From assembly GCA_017523305.1 (NCBI GenBank), contig JAFWWV010000015.1:1-47371 (forward strand): DNA of 47,371 nt. The letters run 5' to 3'. Under the pieces are notes generated by a model. The model was not told the origin of the DNA. It saw only the letters and a list, made by a program, of their open reading frames with translations, and ran no database searches. The DNA is from Clostridia bacterium (GTDB taxonomy: Bacteria > Bacillota > Clostridia > Christensenellales > UBA1242). The position numbers and the translations under genes were made by a program. Positions 15,778 to 24,794 of the stretch are shown piece after piece; position 1 is the first letter of the stretch; each line of letters begins with the position of its first letter.

Positions 15778-16290
15778 TTAAATTAATTCAACAAGGCACA
15801 TTTGAGCATTGTCACCGCGTCTAACTTCGGTTTTTAAAACTCTTGTGTAACCACCAGCTTGACCTTTTTCTTTAATTCTTTCTGCATATTTAGGTGCATA
15901 AACATTAAAGATTTTTTCAATAAGTGGGTGGTAAATATCTTTTGTTCTTTCAACAAAATTTGCTTTTGATTCTTTAGGTTGTCTTACTTCTTGTCTATCA
16001 AAAAGTTTTGACATAATTTTCCTTCTAGCATTAAGTTTGCTAGGACCATCATTGAGAACTTCTCTCTTAACCTTTACGCCTTTGCTGTCAATATCGTTTT
16101 TAACAACTTTAACAGTGTCTTGGTAAGTATTGATAGCTAAAGTTAAAATCTTTTCTACATAGCTTTGAAGTGTTTTAGCACGAGCAATTGTAGTTGTGAG
16201 TTTTCCATCCCACAAAAGAGAACTAGCTTGGTTACGAATTAAAATTACTCTTTCTTTAGTTGGTCTATTTAATTTAGCAATAGTAGCCAT
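15778..16290 (-). CDS. rplQ: Ribosomal protein L17, enlarged
   Basis: Large-subunit protein near the exit tunnel. At 170 residues it is much longer than the usual 115-130. The N-terminal core (RNQASSLLWDGKLTTTIARAKTLQSYVEKILTLA split across 20-52) and the C-terminus (GGYTRVLKTEVRRGDNAQMCLVELI, 146-170) are clear L17. The extra length lies within the middle, around residues 54-85 and 99-120, flanking the LNARRKIMSKL helix. The first residues lack the usual GYRKLGR start. It is the last gene of the alpha part of the cluster, 61 bases after rpoA, and is followed by a strong terminator. Confidence 0.95.
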   Translation of the reverse strand: MATIAKLNRPTKERVILIRNQASSLLWDGKLTTTIARAKTLQSYVEKILTLAINTYQDTVKVVKNDIDSKGVKVKREVLNDGPSKLNARRKIMSKLFDRQEVRQPKESKANFVERTKDIYHPLIEKIFNVYAPKYAERIKEKGQAGGYTRVLKTEVRRGDNAQMCLVELI

Positions 16291-16351
16291 AATTTTCTCC
16301 TTTAAAATTTAAGTAAAATTACTTTTAAACTAAGTTTAACCTAATTTAAAA

Positions 16352-17305
16352 TTATTCTTCATCATTTCTAAGTGACAAGCCCATACTTTCAAGCTTGTTA
16401 ATAACTTCTTCAAGAGATTTTAAGCCAAGGTTTCTAACCTTTAACATATCATCTTTTGATTTTCTTGTTAAATCTTCTATTGTGTTGATATTAGCTCTCT
16501 TTAAGCAGTTATAACTTCTAACAGAAAGATCCATATCTTCAATAGACATTTCCATAACCTTAACAGGTTCGTCTTTTTCGTTTGAAACTAAAATATCCAT
16601 ATCTTTAATAGAATCAACAAGATCAACGAAAAGTTGAATATGTTCTTGAACGATTTTAGCAGCCAAACTAACAATCTCTTTAGCACTCATAGTACCGTTT
16701 GTTAATACTTCAAGTGTTAATTTATCAAAGTCAATTGATTGACCAACACGTGTGCTTTCAACGCTATAGTTTACAGCTTTAATAGGTGTAAAGATAGAGT
16801 CGATTGCAATGCAACCAATAGGATATTCTTCTTTTTTGTTCTTTTGAGCAGGAACATAACCTCTACCACGGCCAATAATAATTTCCATATCAAGGTTAGC
16901 TGCATCATCAAGAGTACAAATTTTAAGGTCTGGATTTAAAATTTCTACTTGGTCATTTAACTCAATATCACTTGCATAAACAACACCAGCACCTTTCTTT
17001 TTAAGGTAAACAGTAGTTGTAAAATCTTCATCTAAAACACTAGTTTTAACAGCTAAGTTTTTTAAATTTAAAATGATATCAGTAACATCTTCAGTTACAC
17101 CAGGTACACTTGAAAATTCGTGTTGAATACCATCGATTTTTATTGCAATAACAGCAGCCCCTGGCATAGAGCCAAGAAGTGTTCTTCTTAAACAGTTACC
17201 AAGTGTAATACCAAAACCTTTTTCTAAAGGTTCAACAACAAACTTAGTAATACTGCCATTTTCTTTTTCTTCAGCAATAACTCTTGGTTTTTCAATTTGC
17301 ATCAT
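16352..17305 (-). CDS. rpoA: RNA polymerase alpha subunit
   Basis: 317 residues, normal length. The N-terminal dimerisation domain shows LEKGFGITLGNCLRRTLL (about 28-45) and VTDIILNLKNL. The C-terminal domain that contacts promoter DNA and activators shows LSVRSYNCLKRANINTIEDL and VRNLGLKSLEEV. It assembles RNA polymerase. It lies between rpsD and rplQ as in most bacteria, with a TTTCCTCC-type (GGAGGAAA) Shine-Dalgarno before the ATG. The second Met is an equally possible start. Confidence 0.98.
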   Translation of the reverse strand: MMQIEKPRVIAEEKENGSITKFVVEPLEKGFGITLGNCLRRTLLGSMPGAAVIAIKIDGIQHEFSSVPGVTEDVTDIILNLKNLAVKTSVLDEDFTTTVYLKKKGAGVVYASDIELNDQVEILNPDLKICTLDDAANLDMEIIIGRGRGYVPAQKNKKEEYPIGCIAIDSIFTPIKAVNYSVESTRVGQSIDFDKLTLEVLTNGTMSAKEIVSLAAKIVQEHIQLFVDLVDSIKDMDILVSNEKDEPVKVMEMSIEDMDLSVRSYNCLKRANINTIEDLTRKSKDDMLKVRNLGLKSLEEVINKLESMGLSLRNDEE

Positions 17306-17319
17306 AGAAATTTTCCTCC

Positions 17320-17940
17320 TTATCTTGAATACAACTCGATAATCATATGTTCTTGAATGTTCAAGTCAATATCATCTCTCTTTGGTAAAGCATTAATTTT
17401 ACCAACTAATTTATTTGAATCAAATTCTAACCATTTAGGCATAACAATTTTGATACCTTTAAGTTGTTTAAATTTTTCAATATCTTGTCTGCTTTCTTTA
17501 ATAGAGATAACATCACCAACTTTAACAGTGTATGAAGGAATATTTACAACGTGGCCATTAACACAAATGTGTCCATGGTTAACAATTTGTCTGCTTTCAC
17601 TTCTGCTATCGCCAATACCCATTCTGTAAACAACGTTATCTAATCTTCTTTCAAGAAGACTTAACATATTTTCACCAACAACACCTTTCATTCTTGTTGC
17701 TTTTTCATATGATTGTCTAAATTGTTTTTCAAGAAGGCCATAAGCTCTTTTAACTTTTTGTTTTTCTCTTAATTGTTGACCGTAGTCAGTAACTTTTTTT
17801 CTACCTAAACCGTGTTGTCCAGGAACAACAGGTCTTTTTTCCATAGCACACTTTGGAGAAATGCATCTATCACCCTTTAAAAAGAGTTTGCAACCTTCTC
17901 TTCTGCAAAGTCTGCAGTCTGCTTCAGTATATTTTGCCAT
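17320..17940 (-). CDS. rpsD: Ribosomal protein S4, zinc-binding type
   Basis: Primary 16S rRNA-binding protein of the small subunit, 206 residues. The N-terminal zinc site is intact (Cys 9, 12, 26 and 31 in CRLCRREGC and RCISPKC). [15 protein letters not shown] follows, and an S4 RNA-binding fold lies at [22 protein letters not shown]4 is a known autoregulator in other bacteria (alpha operon in E. coli; rpsD leader in Bacillus). Here rpsD lies inside the alpha cluster, so control might act through the structured region before rpsM. Confidence 0.98.
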   Translation of the reverse strand: MAKYTEADCRLCRREGCKLFLKGDRCISPKCAMEKRPVVPGQHGLGRKKVTDYGQQLREKQKVKRAYGLLEKQFRQSYEKATRMKGVVGENMLSLLERRLDNVVYRMGIGDSRSESRQIVNHGHICVNGHVVNIPSYTVKVGDVISIKESRQDIEKFKQLKGIKIVMPKWLEFDSNKLVGKINALPKRDDIDLNIQEHMIIELYSR

Positions 17941-17958
17941 ATTTCTCTACCTCTCTCC

Positions 17959-18351
17959 TTAAATCCTTCTTCTCTTAGGAGGACGGCAACCATTGTGAGG
18001 GATAGGAGAAACATCACTAATTTTTGTGACATTAAACTCTGCAGCAGAAAGTGCTCTAATTGCAGATTCCCTGCCATTGCCAGGTCCTTTTACATAAACT
18101 TCGACTGATTTTAAACCTTGTTCTTTTGCAATTTTTGCAGCAGCTTCAACTGCTTGTTGAGCAGCGAAAGGTGTGCTTTTTCTTGCACCTTTAAATCCTA
18201 ATGAACCGGCACTAGACCAAGAAATAGTATTACCGGCTAAGTCTGTGAATGTAACAACAGTATTGTTGAAAGATGCTTGAATATGAACTGCACCTTTATC
18301 TACATTCTTAGTTTGTTTTTTTCTTTTAACGTTCTTTTTAGCGTCTGCCAT
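17959..18351 (-). CDS. rpsK: Ribosomal protein S11
   Basis: 130 residues, usual size. Clear family motifs: [53 protein letters not shown], and the C-terminal [18 protein letters not shown] (split). It sits on the platform of the small subunit and contacts mRNA and S7/S18 partners. Placed between rpsM and rpsD as expected. Confidence 0.98.
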   Translation of the reverse strand: MADAKKNVKRKKQTKNVDKGAVHIQASFNNTVVTFTDLAGNTISWSSAGSLGFKGARKSTPFAAQQAVEAAAKIAKEQGLKSVEVYVKGPGNGRESAIRALSAAEFNVTKISDVSPIPHNGCRPPKRRRI

Positions 18352-18379
18352 TCTAAACTTAACTCCTTATCTTTCTTTA

Positions 18380-18751
18380 TTAAGCGCTTTTCTTTCTAGC
18401 AACGGTCTTCTTTGGACCTTTTCTTGTTCTTGCGTTTTGTTTTGTGCTTTGACCTCTTACAGGTAAACCTTTACGATGTCTAACACCTCTGTAACATCCA
18501 ATTTCTGATAAAGCTTTGATGTTAAGAGAAACTTCTCTTGTCAAATCGCCTTCAACTACTAAGTTCTTTTCGATGTAGTTTCTTAATGTAGCAACTTGAG
18601 CTTCTGTCAAATCTTTAACACGAACATCTGGACTGATGTTTGTTTCTTTTAAAATTTTGTTGCTTGTTTGTCTGCCAATACCTTTAATGTATGTAAGACC
18701 AATTTCAAGCCTTTTCTCGTTTGGTAAATCAACACCAGCAATACGAGCCAT
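18380..18751 (-). CDS. rpsM: Ribosomal protein S13
   Basis: 123 residues. Starts [19 protein letters not shown], with the helix-two-turn-helix motif [14 protein letters not shown] (22-35) and the basic tail [17 protein letters not shown] that contacts the P-site tRNA and the intersubunit bridge. First gene of the alpha part; a 185-base gap with a long hairpin separates it from rpmJ. GGAGG precedes the ATG. Confidence 0.98.
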   Translation of the reverse strand: MARIAGVDLPNEKRLEIGLTYIKGIGRQTSNKILKETNISPDVRVKDLTEAQVATLRNYIEKNLVVEGDLTREVSLNIKALSEIGCYRGVRHRKGLPVRGQSTKQNARTRKGPKKTVARKKSA

Positions 18752-18844
18752 ATTTAATCCTCCATATAAAACTAAAATTTTAAATTTTTTTAAATTAATG
18801 TTTTTAATAATATTGATTATTTAAAACAAAATGTATATACACAC

Positions 18845-18893
18845 AAGTACAGATTTGCAATAGTTTAACTATCACAAACAGCCGCCTGTACTT
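18845..18893 (-). promoter_or_regulatory. Long hairpin in the rpmJ-rpsM gap, candidate regulatory element
   Basis: Minus strand AAGTACAG/CTGTACTT perfect 8-bp outer stem (18893-18886 with 18852-18845). Inside it are TTTG/CAAA and ATAGT/ACTAT pairs, giving a tall stem-loop with one asymmetric GCGGCTG bulge. A possible promoter, TTGCAA-17 bases-TATACA (18860-18855 and 18837-18832), overlaps its distal side. In E. coli, S4 represses its operon by binding a structure before rpsM; the same role here is a hypothesis. Confidence 0.5.
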
Positions 18894-18936
18894 TATGTTA
18901 TTGTCAAATTAAATCAATAAAAGTCAATGCTAAATA

Positions 18937-19053
18937 TTAGCCTTGAGTTTGTTTATGTTTTTTGCTTTTTGAGCAAATAACCATAACTTTTCCTTCTCTC
19001 TTAATAACCTTGCATTTGTCGCAAATAGGTTTAACAGATGGTCTAACTTTCAT
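18937..19053 (-). CDS. rpmJ: Ribosomal protein L36, zinc-binding
   Basis: Short protein of 38 residues beginning [17 protein letters not shown]. The zinc ligands Cys 11, Cys 14, Cys 27 and His 33 are present. One extra residue lies between the last cysteine and KHKQ compared with the common 37-residue form. It stabilises 23S rRNA in the large subunit. Located 27 bases after infA, its usual neighbour. Confidence 0.97.
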   Translation of the reverse strand: MKVRPSVKPICDKCKVIKREGKVMVICSKSKKHKQTQG

Positions 19054-19080
19054 TTTTCTAAACTCCCCATTTATAATTTT

Positions 19081-19305
19081 TTAATTTGATTTGCTTCTCC
19101 AAGTAATTCTGCCCTTGGTTAAGTCATAAGGACTCATTTCAACTTTAACTTGGTCCCCTGCAAGAATTTTAATAAAATTCATTCTAAGTTTGCCTGAGAT
19201 ATAACAAGTAATAATAACTCCGTTTTGAAGTTTTACTTTAAAAGTTGCATTTGGCAATACCTCGGTAACAATACCTTCAGTTTCCAAACAATCTGATTTT
19301 GGCAT
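19081..19305 (-). CDS. infA: Translation initiation factor IF-1
   Basis: 74 residues, the usual size, forming one S1-type OB fold that binds the A site of the 30S subunit during initiation. Typical stretches: [22 protein letters not shown] and the [19 protein letters not shown] end. The central [13 protein letters not shown] motif reads [13 protein letters not shown]. Follows the KOW gene by 27 bases and precedes rpmJ. Confidence 0.97.
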   Translation of the reverse strand: MPKSDCLETEGIVTEVLPNATFKVKLQNGVIITCYISGKLRMNFIKILAGDQVKVEMSPYDLTKGRITWRSKSN

Positions 19306-19332
19306 AAATTCTCCTTTTTTTCAATAAAAACT

Positions 19333-19599
19333 TTAATCTTTGTGCATAATGCTTTCATTATTAATAAAAGTACTGATTTCAAAATCATATAACTTATTGT
19401 TGTCTAACTTTTGGGTCAATCCTTTAAAAGTTTTATGTAGGTTTGACAAATGTTTTATCCTTTTTTTCTTAGGATTACTTAATGGTCTATATTTACCATC
19501 AGCACAATAAGCAAAATCACCTTCAATTTTTGTCACGAGATATATTCTTCCTACATCGTGACCTTGCAAAGAAGAAACCAATCCACCAACTTCAATCAC
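19333..19599 (-). CDS. KOW-domain RNA-binding protein (L14e-like)
   Basis: 88 residues. The N-terminal KOW motif (GGLVSSLQGHDVGRIYLVTK, residues about 5-24), YCADGKYRPLSNPKKKRIKHL at about 31-51, and a variable Asn-rich tail fit the short L14e/L6e-like protein found between map and infA in many Clostridia. It probably binds rRNA or another ribosomal RNA target, but its role is not established. Close spacing (12 bases after map) puts it in the same transcript. Confidence 0.85.
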   Translation of the reverse strand: MIEVGGLVSSLQGHDVGRIYLVTKIEGDFAYCADGKYRPLSNPKKKRIKHLSNLHKTFKGLTQKLDNNKLYDFEISTFINNESIMHKD

Positions 19600-19611
19600 A
19601 TCAAAGCTCCT

Positions 19612-20346
19612 TTAAGTTAATATTTCAACACCTTCGTCAGTAATAAGAACAGTATTTTCATAGTGAGCAGAAGGTTTTCCATCACGAGTAACACATTTCC
19701 AACCGTCAATAATGACTTCGTGGCTACCTGCATTAACCATAGGTTCAATGGCAATAACCATATTAGCCTTTAGTTTAGGACCAAGCCCTGCATAGCAATA
19801 GTTTGGAACATTAGGATCTTCGTGAAGGTCTTTGCCTACACCATGACCAACCATTTCTCTTACCACACCGAAACCATGTTTTTCAACATACCTTTGTACG
19901 CTTGATGAAATGTCTCCAATGCAGTTACCTGCTTTGATATTTTTGATGCCTTCAAAAAAACTTTGTTTTGTTACATCAATAAGTTTTTGTTTAAGTTCAG
20001 AAATTTTTCCCACCGGAAAAGTTCTTGCACTATCACCATGGTAACCTTTATAACAAGCCCCTACATCAATGCTAACAATGTCGCCTTCTTGCAAAGGCTT
20101 GTCATCTGGGAAACCGTGAACAACTACTTCATTTACTGAAGCACATATGGAAGCAGGAAAACCACCGTAGTGCAAAAATGAAGGAGTTGCGTTATTTTTT
20201 AAAATAAATTCATGAGCAATTTTGTTAAGTTGTTTAGTTGTAACGCCAGGTTTAACATACTTTTCAACTTCTAATAAAGCGTTTCTTGTAATCTCACCAG
20301 CTTTTCTTAACAACTCAATTTCTTTGTCTGTTTTTATTTTAATCAT
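19612..20346 (-). CDS. map: Methionine aminopeptidase, type I
   Basis: Removes the N-terminal methionine of new proteins in the cytoplasm. 244 residues. The metal ligands are seen in order: Asp in IVSIDVGACYKG, Asp in HGDSARTF, His in MVGHGVGKDLHEDPNVPN, Glu in IAIEPMVN and Glu in HYENTVLI. No N-terminal zinc finger extension. It follows adk by 13 bases, a standard arrangement in the spc region of Firmicutes. Confidence 0.98.
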   Translation of the reverse strand: MIKIKTDKEIELLRKAGEITRNALLEVEKYVKPGVTTKQLNKIAHEFILKNNATPSFLHYGGFPASICASVNEVVVHGFPDDKPLQEGDIVSIDVGACYKGYHGDSARTFPVGKISELKQKLIDVTKQSFFEGIKNIKAGNCIGDISSSVQRYVEKHGFGVVREMVGHGVGKDLHEDPNVPNYCYAGLGPKLKANMVIAIEPMVNAGSHEVIIDGWKCVTRDGKPSAHYENTVLITDEGVEILT

Positions 20347-20359
20347 AAATCGCCTTCTG

Positions 20360-20980
20360 TTACAATTTTTTCAAAATTTCATCAACTAATTTAAAAGTAT
20401 CTTCTTTGTTATTAGTTGAAGTAATTTGTTCATAAATGCCTTTATCTTTATAAAAGTCAATTACTTCTTGTGGCAATTTTTGTTTTACTAGTCTTGCCTT
20501 AATAGTTTCTGGAGCATCGTCATCTCTTTGATAAACATCTCCACCACATTTTTCACATTTACCATCAACCAACCAATCCATATGTGTAGGATTGCCACAA
20601 GCTCTACACATTCTTCTTTTTGAAAGTCTGTTGATAATTTCTTCATCATCAAGATGAATCATAATTGCTTTGTCAAGTGTAACCATTTTATCTAACTCTT
20701 TAGCTTGAGCTAAATTTCTTGGGAAACCATCAAAAACAAATCCTTTTTCACAATCAGGTTGTTGTAATCTATCTACAACAATTGAAATTGTAAGTTCGTC
20801 TGGTACTAATGAACCTTGGTCCATATAAGCTTTAGCTTTTTTACCAAGTTCAGTTTGGTTAGCAATATTTGCTCTAAATATATCACCTGTTGAAATGTGA
20901 GGTAAGTTGTATTTTTCGCAAATAATGTGAGCTTGAGTACCTTTACCACTTCCAGGAGGTCCTAATAAAACAATTTTCAT
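20360..20980 (-). CDS. adk: Adenylate kinase, zinc-lid type
   Basis: Interconverts ATP and AMP with two ADP. 206 residues. P-loop GPPGSGKGT (7-15), AMP site STGDIFR (30-36) and FDGFPR (83-88), and a LID with four cysteines (125, 128, 142, 145) that should bind zinc as in Gram-positive long-form enzymes. It lies between secY and map in the spc part of the cluster. Confidence 0.98.
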   Translation of the reverse strand: MKIVLLGPPGSGKGTQAHIICEKYNLPHISTGDIFRANIANQTELGKKAKAYMDQGSLVPDELTISIVVDRLQQPDCEKGFVFDGFPRNLAQAKELDKMVTLDKAIMIHLDDEEIINRLSKRRMCRACGNPTHMDWLVDGKCEKCGGDVYQRDDDAPETIKARLVKQKLPQEVIDFYKDKGIYEQITSTNNKEDTFKLVDEILKKL

Positions 20981-21009
20981 AATTTTTTTTCTCCTATTTA
21001 TTTACTTTT

Positions 21010-22314
21010 TTATTTTAAAAAGCCTTTATAATTTCTCATTAAAAGTTGTGCTTCAAGTTGCTTGTCAATTTCAAGAGCTGTAGAAACAACAATCAAAAGA
21101 CCAGTAGCACTGAAAGCATTAATAAGTGAACCAGCATTACCAATAAGTGTGAAGATGTAAGTTGGAATCAAAGCGATTAAAGCTAAGAAAATTGCACCCC
21201 ACAAAGTAATACGGTTAGAAACTTTTTTCAAATAATCAGCAGTTGGTTTACCAGCACGATAGCCAGGAATAAAACCACCATTTTGTTGTATTTGACGGGA
21301 AACATCTTCAGGATTGAAACTGATTTGAGAATAGAAGTATGAGAAGAATAGAATTAATACTGCTACTAATAAACTATAAATCCAACTACCAGGTCCCAAC
21401 CATTCTGAATACCACATATAAGCACTACCTTCTTCAGTACTAAACCAGAAGATGCTCATAATTAATTGTGGAAAACTAATTAAAGCTGTAGCGAAAATAA
21501 TTGGCATAACGCCTGAAGAATTAATTTTAATAGGAATATTGGTGTTTTGACCACCATACATTTTCCTGCCCTTAATTTGTTTTGCATATTGAACAGGAAC
21601 TCTTCTTTCAGCACTGTCAATCCAAACAATAAAGCCAAAGATTAAAACAAGAGCTGCGAAGAAAATTAATAATGTCCAGATATTTTCAAGGTTTGTACTT
21701 GAAATACCTGCAATGTTATCAAATATAGCTTTGCCAGCTGTTGAAAGTAAGCCAACAAAAATTAATAATGATAAACCATTTCCAATGCCTAAAGCACTGA
21801 TTTTATCGCCAAGCCAAACAGTAAACATAGAGCCAGCAACAAGAATTGTTACAACTAAAGCTCCTGTAAGCCATGTACTACCAAAGAATACTGAAACATC
21901 TAAGCTAGAAACACCAAAGCCTACAACAATACCAATAGCTTGAGCAATAGCTAAAATTAAAGCACAAATTTTTGTGTATTTAGCAATTTTCTTTTTACCG
22001 TCTTCACCTTGTTTAGAAAGTCTTTCTAAAGCAGGGATAGCAACAGTTAAAAGTTGAATAATAATTGAAGCATTAATATAAGGAACAACGCCCAATGCTA
22101 ATAAAGCACCGTTTGTTAATGCGTTACCACTTACAGCACTGATAACTGATAAGAAATCACCACCAGATGTTACTGAACTTTGAAATGTTGAAATAGCAAG
22201 TCCAGGAGTTGGTAACCAGCAACCTATTCTGTAAATAAGCAATAAAAGTAAAGTGATTAGGATTTTTTTCCTTACTTCTTTAATTTTAAAAGCTTCTTTA
22301 AGGGTCTTAAACAT
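21010..22314 (-). CDS. secY: Protein translocase subunit SecY
   Basis: Channel of the Sec system in the cytoplasmic membrane, 434 residues with ten hydrophobic segments. Early part: ITLLLLLIYRIGCWLPTPGL; plug and TM2 region GNALTNGALLALGVVPYINASI; cytoplasmic loop with VQYAKQIKGRKMYGG; and C-terminal NGGFIPGYRAGKPTADYLKK. It overlaps the rplO stop by one base in TAATG, so the two are translationally coupled. Confidence 0.98.
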   Translation of the reverse strand: MFKTLKEAFKIKEVRKKILITLLLLLIYRIGCWLPTPGLAISTFQSSVTSGGDFLSVISAVSGNALTNGALLALGVVPYINASIIIQLLTVAIPALERLSKQGEDGKKKIAKYTKICALILAIAQAIGIVVGFGVSSLDVSVFFGSTWLTGALVVTILVAGSMFTVWLGDKISALGIGNGLSLLIFVGLLSTAGKAIFDNIAGISSTNLENIWTLLIFFAALVLIFGFIVWIDSAERRVPVQYAKQIKGRKMYGGQNTNIPIKINSSGVMPIIFATALISFPQLIMSIFWFSTEEGSAYMWYSEWLGPGSWIYSLLVAVLILFFSYFYSQISFNPEDVSRQIQQNGGFIPGYRAGKPTADYLKKVSNRITLWGAIFLALIALIPTYIFTLIGNAGSLINAFSATGLLIVVSTALEIDKQLEAQLLMRNYKGFLK

Positions 22315-22760
22315 TATACCTCCTCAATGGTACCGCCAGCTTTTTTAATTTTCTTCAATGCACTTTCAGAAAATTTATTAGCTTTAACAGTCAAAGCTTT
22401 TTCAAGTTTACCATTTCCTAAAATCTTAACGCCATATTCTTCTACCTTAGAAAGAATACCTTTTTCAATAAGTGAATTGCTATCAACAACAGCATTTTCA
22501 TCAAATTTGTTAAGTTCTGAAACGTTAACAATTGAATATTGTTTTGTGAAGTTAGAATTATTAAAACCTCTTCTAGGTAATTTTCTAACAAGTGGCATTT
22601 GACCGCCTTCAAAACCAACACGAACACCACCGCCACTTCTAGCATTTTGACCTTTGTGACCTTTACCACTGGTTTTACCTAAACCACTGCCAATACCACG
22701 ACCAAGTCTTTTTTGAGAAAATCTAGAATTTTCAGCAGGTTTCAATGATTGAATGTTCAT
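22314..22760 (-). CDS. rplO: Ribosomal protein L15
   Basis: 148 residues. The glycine-rich N-terminus ([21 protein letters not shown], split near 18-38) and [18 protein letters not shown] identify L15. It binds 23S rRNA late in assembly. It is preceded by an unusually long 162-base gap with hairpins, unlike most neighbours in this cluster, and has AAGGAG before the ATG. Confidence 0.98.
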   Translation of the reverse strand: MNIQSLKPAENSRFSQKRLGRGIGSGLGKTSGKGHKGQNARSGGGVRVGFEGGQMPLVRKLPRRGFNNSNFTKQYSIVNVSELNKFDENAVVDSNSLIEKGILSKVEEYGVKILGNGKLEKALTVKANKFSESALKKIKKAGGTIEEV

Positions 22761-22790
22761 TTAATATACACTCCTTTCACTAAAATTTTG

Positions 22791-22867
22791 TAGTTTTTAA
22801 CTACTTAAAAACAACTAATTTTAAAAGTTACTTGGTAAGAATTAAAAACTAAGTTTTTAACCTTACC
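22791..22867 (-). promoter_or_regulatory. Hairpins in the rpmD-rplO gap, candidate regulatory element
   Basis: First hairpin on the minus strand: GGTAAG..TTAAAAAC/GTTTTTAA..CTTACC (22867-22834), about 14 pairs with a 3-base loop. Second: GTTTTTAA/TTAAAAA (22816-22791), just before the rplO ribosome-binding site. No U run follows the first, so it is not a clear terminator. It could protect RNA ends after cleavage, or control rplO-secY expression. Confidence 0.4.
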
Positions 22868-22922
22868 TTAAACCATAATTATTGTTATTTTTTAAATGGT
22901 TAAAACAAATTTTAATTAAAAA

Positions 22923-23135
22923 TTAAATTTCTTCCACTTTAAGTAAATGTTTTACTTTGAAAATGCTTCCCCTTACGCATTCGTTGTCTGGGAAAACTTT
23001 AGTGGTATTAAGTTTTTTGAAACCAAGAGCTTCAATAACCTTTACTTGACTTTTGTCAAAACCGATAACGCTTTTAACATAAGTAACTTTTAATTGACCT
23101 TTGTTTTTGGTCTTTTTTGTATCTTTCTTTTCCAT
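22923..23135 (-). CDS. rpmD: Ribosomal protein L30
   Basis: 70 residues. The core LKVTYVKSVIGFDKSQVKVIEALGFKKLN is typical of L30, with a short basic N-terminal extension (MEKKDTKKTKNKG). It follows rpsE by 20 bases. L30 is absent from several reduced lineages, so its presence argues against strongly reduced Mollicute-like relatives. Confidence 0.96.
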   Translation of the reverse strand: MEKKDTKKTKNKGQLKVTYVKSVIGFDKSQVKVIEALGFKKLNTTKVFPDNECVRGSIFKVKHLLKVEEI

Positions 23136-23155
23136 ATTAGTTATCTCCTACCCGC

Positions 23156-23830
23156 TTATAGTTCTTCAACAGATTTTCCACGAAGAGCAGCAACTTCTTC
23201 TTTAGTTCTTAATAATTTTAAACCTTCGATTGTAGCTTTAACTCCGTTAATTTTATTGTTTGAACCGTGAGATTTGGTAACAATATCTTTGATACCAGCA
23301 AGTTCAACAACAGCTCTTGCACTACCACCTGCAATAACACCAGTACCTTGTGGAGCTGGGAACATCTTTACAGATGAAGAGCTAAACTTACCAATAATTT
23401 CATGAGGAATTGTTGTTCCAACAATAGGAACTGAAATTAAATTCTTTTTAGCAGCAGCTGTAGCTTTTTCAATAGCTTCAGGAACTTCATTAGCTTTACC
23501 ATTGCCTACACCAACAAGACCATTCTTGTTACCAACAACAACTAAAGCGCTAAATCTAAGAGTTCTACCACCTTTAACAACTTTAGCAACACGTCTAACT
23601 TCAACAAGTTTTTTGTCGAATTCGCTGTCTTCTCTACGAGTTGTAGGTTTGTCAGCTTTCTTTCTATCAAATTTCTTGTTTGCTGGTTTTTCTGTGTTAT
23701 AAGTTTTTAAAGTTGATTTTTCAGTTTTAACAGCTTTCTTTTCTGCTTTAACTTCTGTTTCTTCAGCAACTTCTGCAACAACTTCTGTGTTTTCAGTTAC
23801 TTCAACATTTTCTAAAACTTCGTTTTCCAT
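23156..23830 (-). CDS. rpsE: Ribosomal protein S5 with long N-terminal extension
   Basis: Small-subunit protein that guards decoding accuracy. The conserved part begins near [20 protein letters not shown] and continues with [21 protein letters not shown] (split). In front of it lies an extension of about 66-70 residues, first acidic (Glu/Val-rich) and then Lys-rich, not present in common S5. An ATG at 23830 is preceded at ideal distance by GGAGG, so it is preferred; an in-frame ATG four codons upstream (23842) overlaps the rplR stop in TAATG but has a poorer site. 224 residues with the chosen start. Confidence 0.96.
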   Translation of the reverse strand: MENEVLENVEVTENTEVVAEVAEETEVKAEKKAVKTEKSTLKTYNTEKPANKKFDRKKADKPTTRREDSEFDKKLVEVRRVAKVVKGGRTLRFSALVVVGNKNGLVGVGNGKANEVPEAIEKATAAAKKNLISVPIVGTTIPHEIIGKFSSSSVKMFPAPQGTGVIAGGSARAVVELAGIKDIVTKSHGSNNKINGVKATIEGLKLLRTKEEVAALRGKSVEEL

Positions 23831-23841
23831 TTTTTCCTCCA

Positions 23842-24210
23842 TTAGAACTCTAAACCTGCCTTTCTTGCACCTTCAGCAACTTGCATTACTCTACCTGTGT
23901 AAAGATATCCACCTCTGTCAAAAACAACATTTTTGATACCTTTTTTAACAGCTAATTTGCCTACTAATTCACCAACAGCAAAAGCTTGTTCTGATTTAGT
24001 TTTGCCTTTTAAAGTTTCAGCAAGTTCTTTTGAAAGAGTTGAAGCACTGCAAAGAGTTGTACCATTTTCATCGTTTATAACTTGTGCATAAATGTTTGAA
24101 GTACTTCTATAAATATTTAATCTTGGGCAAGCTTTTGTACCAAATACATTTTTTCTTACTCTCAAGTGTCTCTTTTTTCTTTGAGCATTTTTATTAGTTT
24201 TGTTAATCAT
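23842..24210 (-). CDS. rplR: Ribosomal protein L18
   Basis: 5S rRNA-binding protein, 122 residues. [21 protein letters not shown] and the end [26 protein letters not shown] (split) are diagnostic. Located between rplF and rpsE as usual. Confidence 0.98.
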   Translation of the reverse strand: MINKTNKNAQRKKRHLRVRKNVFGTKACPRLNIYRSTSNIYAQVINDENGTTLCSASTLSKELAETLKGKTKSEQAFAVGELVGKLAVKKGIKNVVFDRGGYLYTGRVMQVAEGARKAGLEF

Positions 24211-24232
24211 TTATTTATCTCCAAACTTTATC

Positions 24233-24778
24233 TTATTTCTTACCAGAAACTTTTCCGACTTTTCTTACAACGACTTCGTCGCTATATCTTAATCCGTATG
24301 CATGATAAGGTTCTACAGGTTTAATACCTCTAACTTTTGCAGCATATTGACCAACTTGTTCTTTTGAAATGCCTTTAACAACTAAAGTTGTCATATCTGG
24401 GCATTCTAATGTGATACCGTTTTCTTCAACAAGTTCAACAGGGTGTGAATAACCGATGTTTAAAATAACTTTATTTCCTTGTTTAGTTGCTTTGTAACCA
24501 ACACCGTTAATGATGATAGTTTTAGCAAAGCCTTCAGTAACACCTTTAACCATATTGTTAACTAAAACTCTGTATAAACCGTGTTTAGCTTTAACATTTG
24601 GTGTATCATTAGGTCTAGTTAAAACAACTTCGTTTTCTTTAACTTCAACCTTTATAATTTTATCAACTTTTTGTTCAAGTGTACCAAGTTTTCCACTTAC
24701 AACAACGTTGTTATCTTCATTTACAGTAACGGTTACACCGCTTGGTATACTAACTGGTAATCTTCCTATTCTTGACAT
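24233..24778 (-). CDS. rplF: Ribosomal protein L6
   Basis: 181 residues with the two-fold repeated L6 domain. MSRIGRLPVSIPSGV at the start and GQYAAKVRGIKPVEPYHAYG toward the end are typical. It lies near the GTPase centre of the large subunit. 16 bases after rpsH. Confidence 0.98.
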   Translation of the reverse strand: MSRIGRLPVSIPSGVTVTVNEDNNVVVSGKLGTLEQKVDKIIKVEVKENEVVLTRPNDTPNVKAKHGLYRVLVNNMVKGVTEGFAKTIIINGVGYKATKQGNKVILNIGYSHPVELVEENGITLECPDMTTLVVKGISKEQVGQYAAKVRGIKPVEPYHAYGLRYSDEVVVRKVGKVSGKK

Positions 24779-24794
24779 ATTCTATACTACCTCC

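Noticed and set aside
17877..18077. Short minus-strand frame across the rpsK-rpsD border
   Set aside because: It is a shifted reading of two well-identified ribosomal protein genes.
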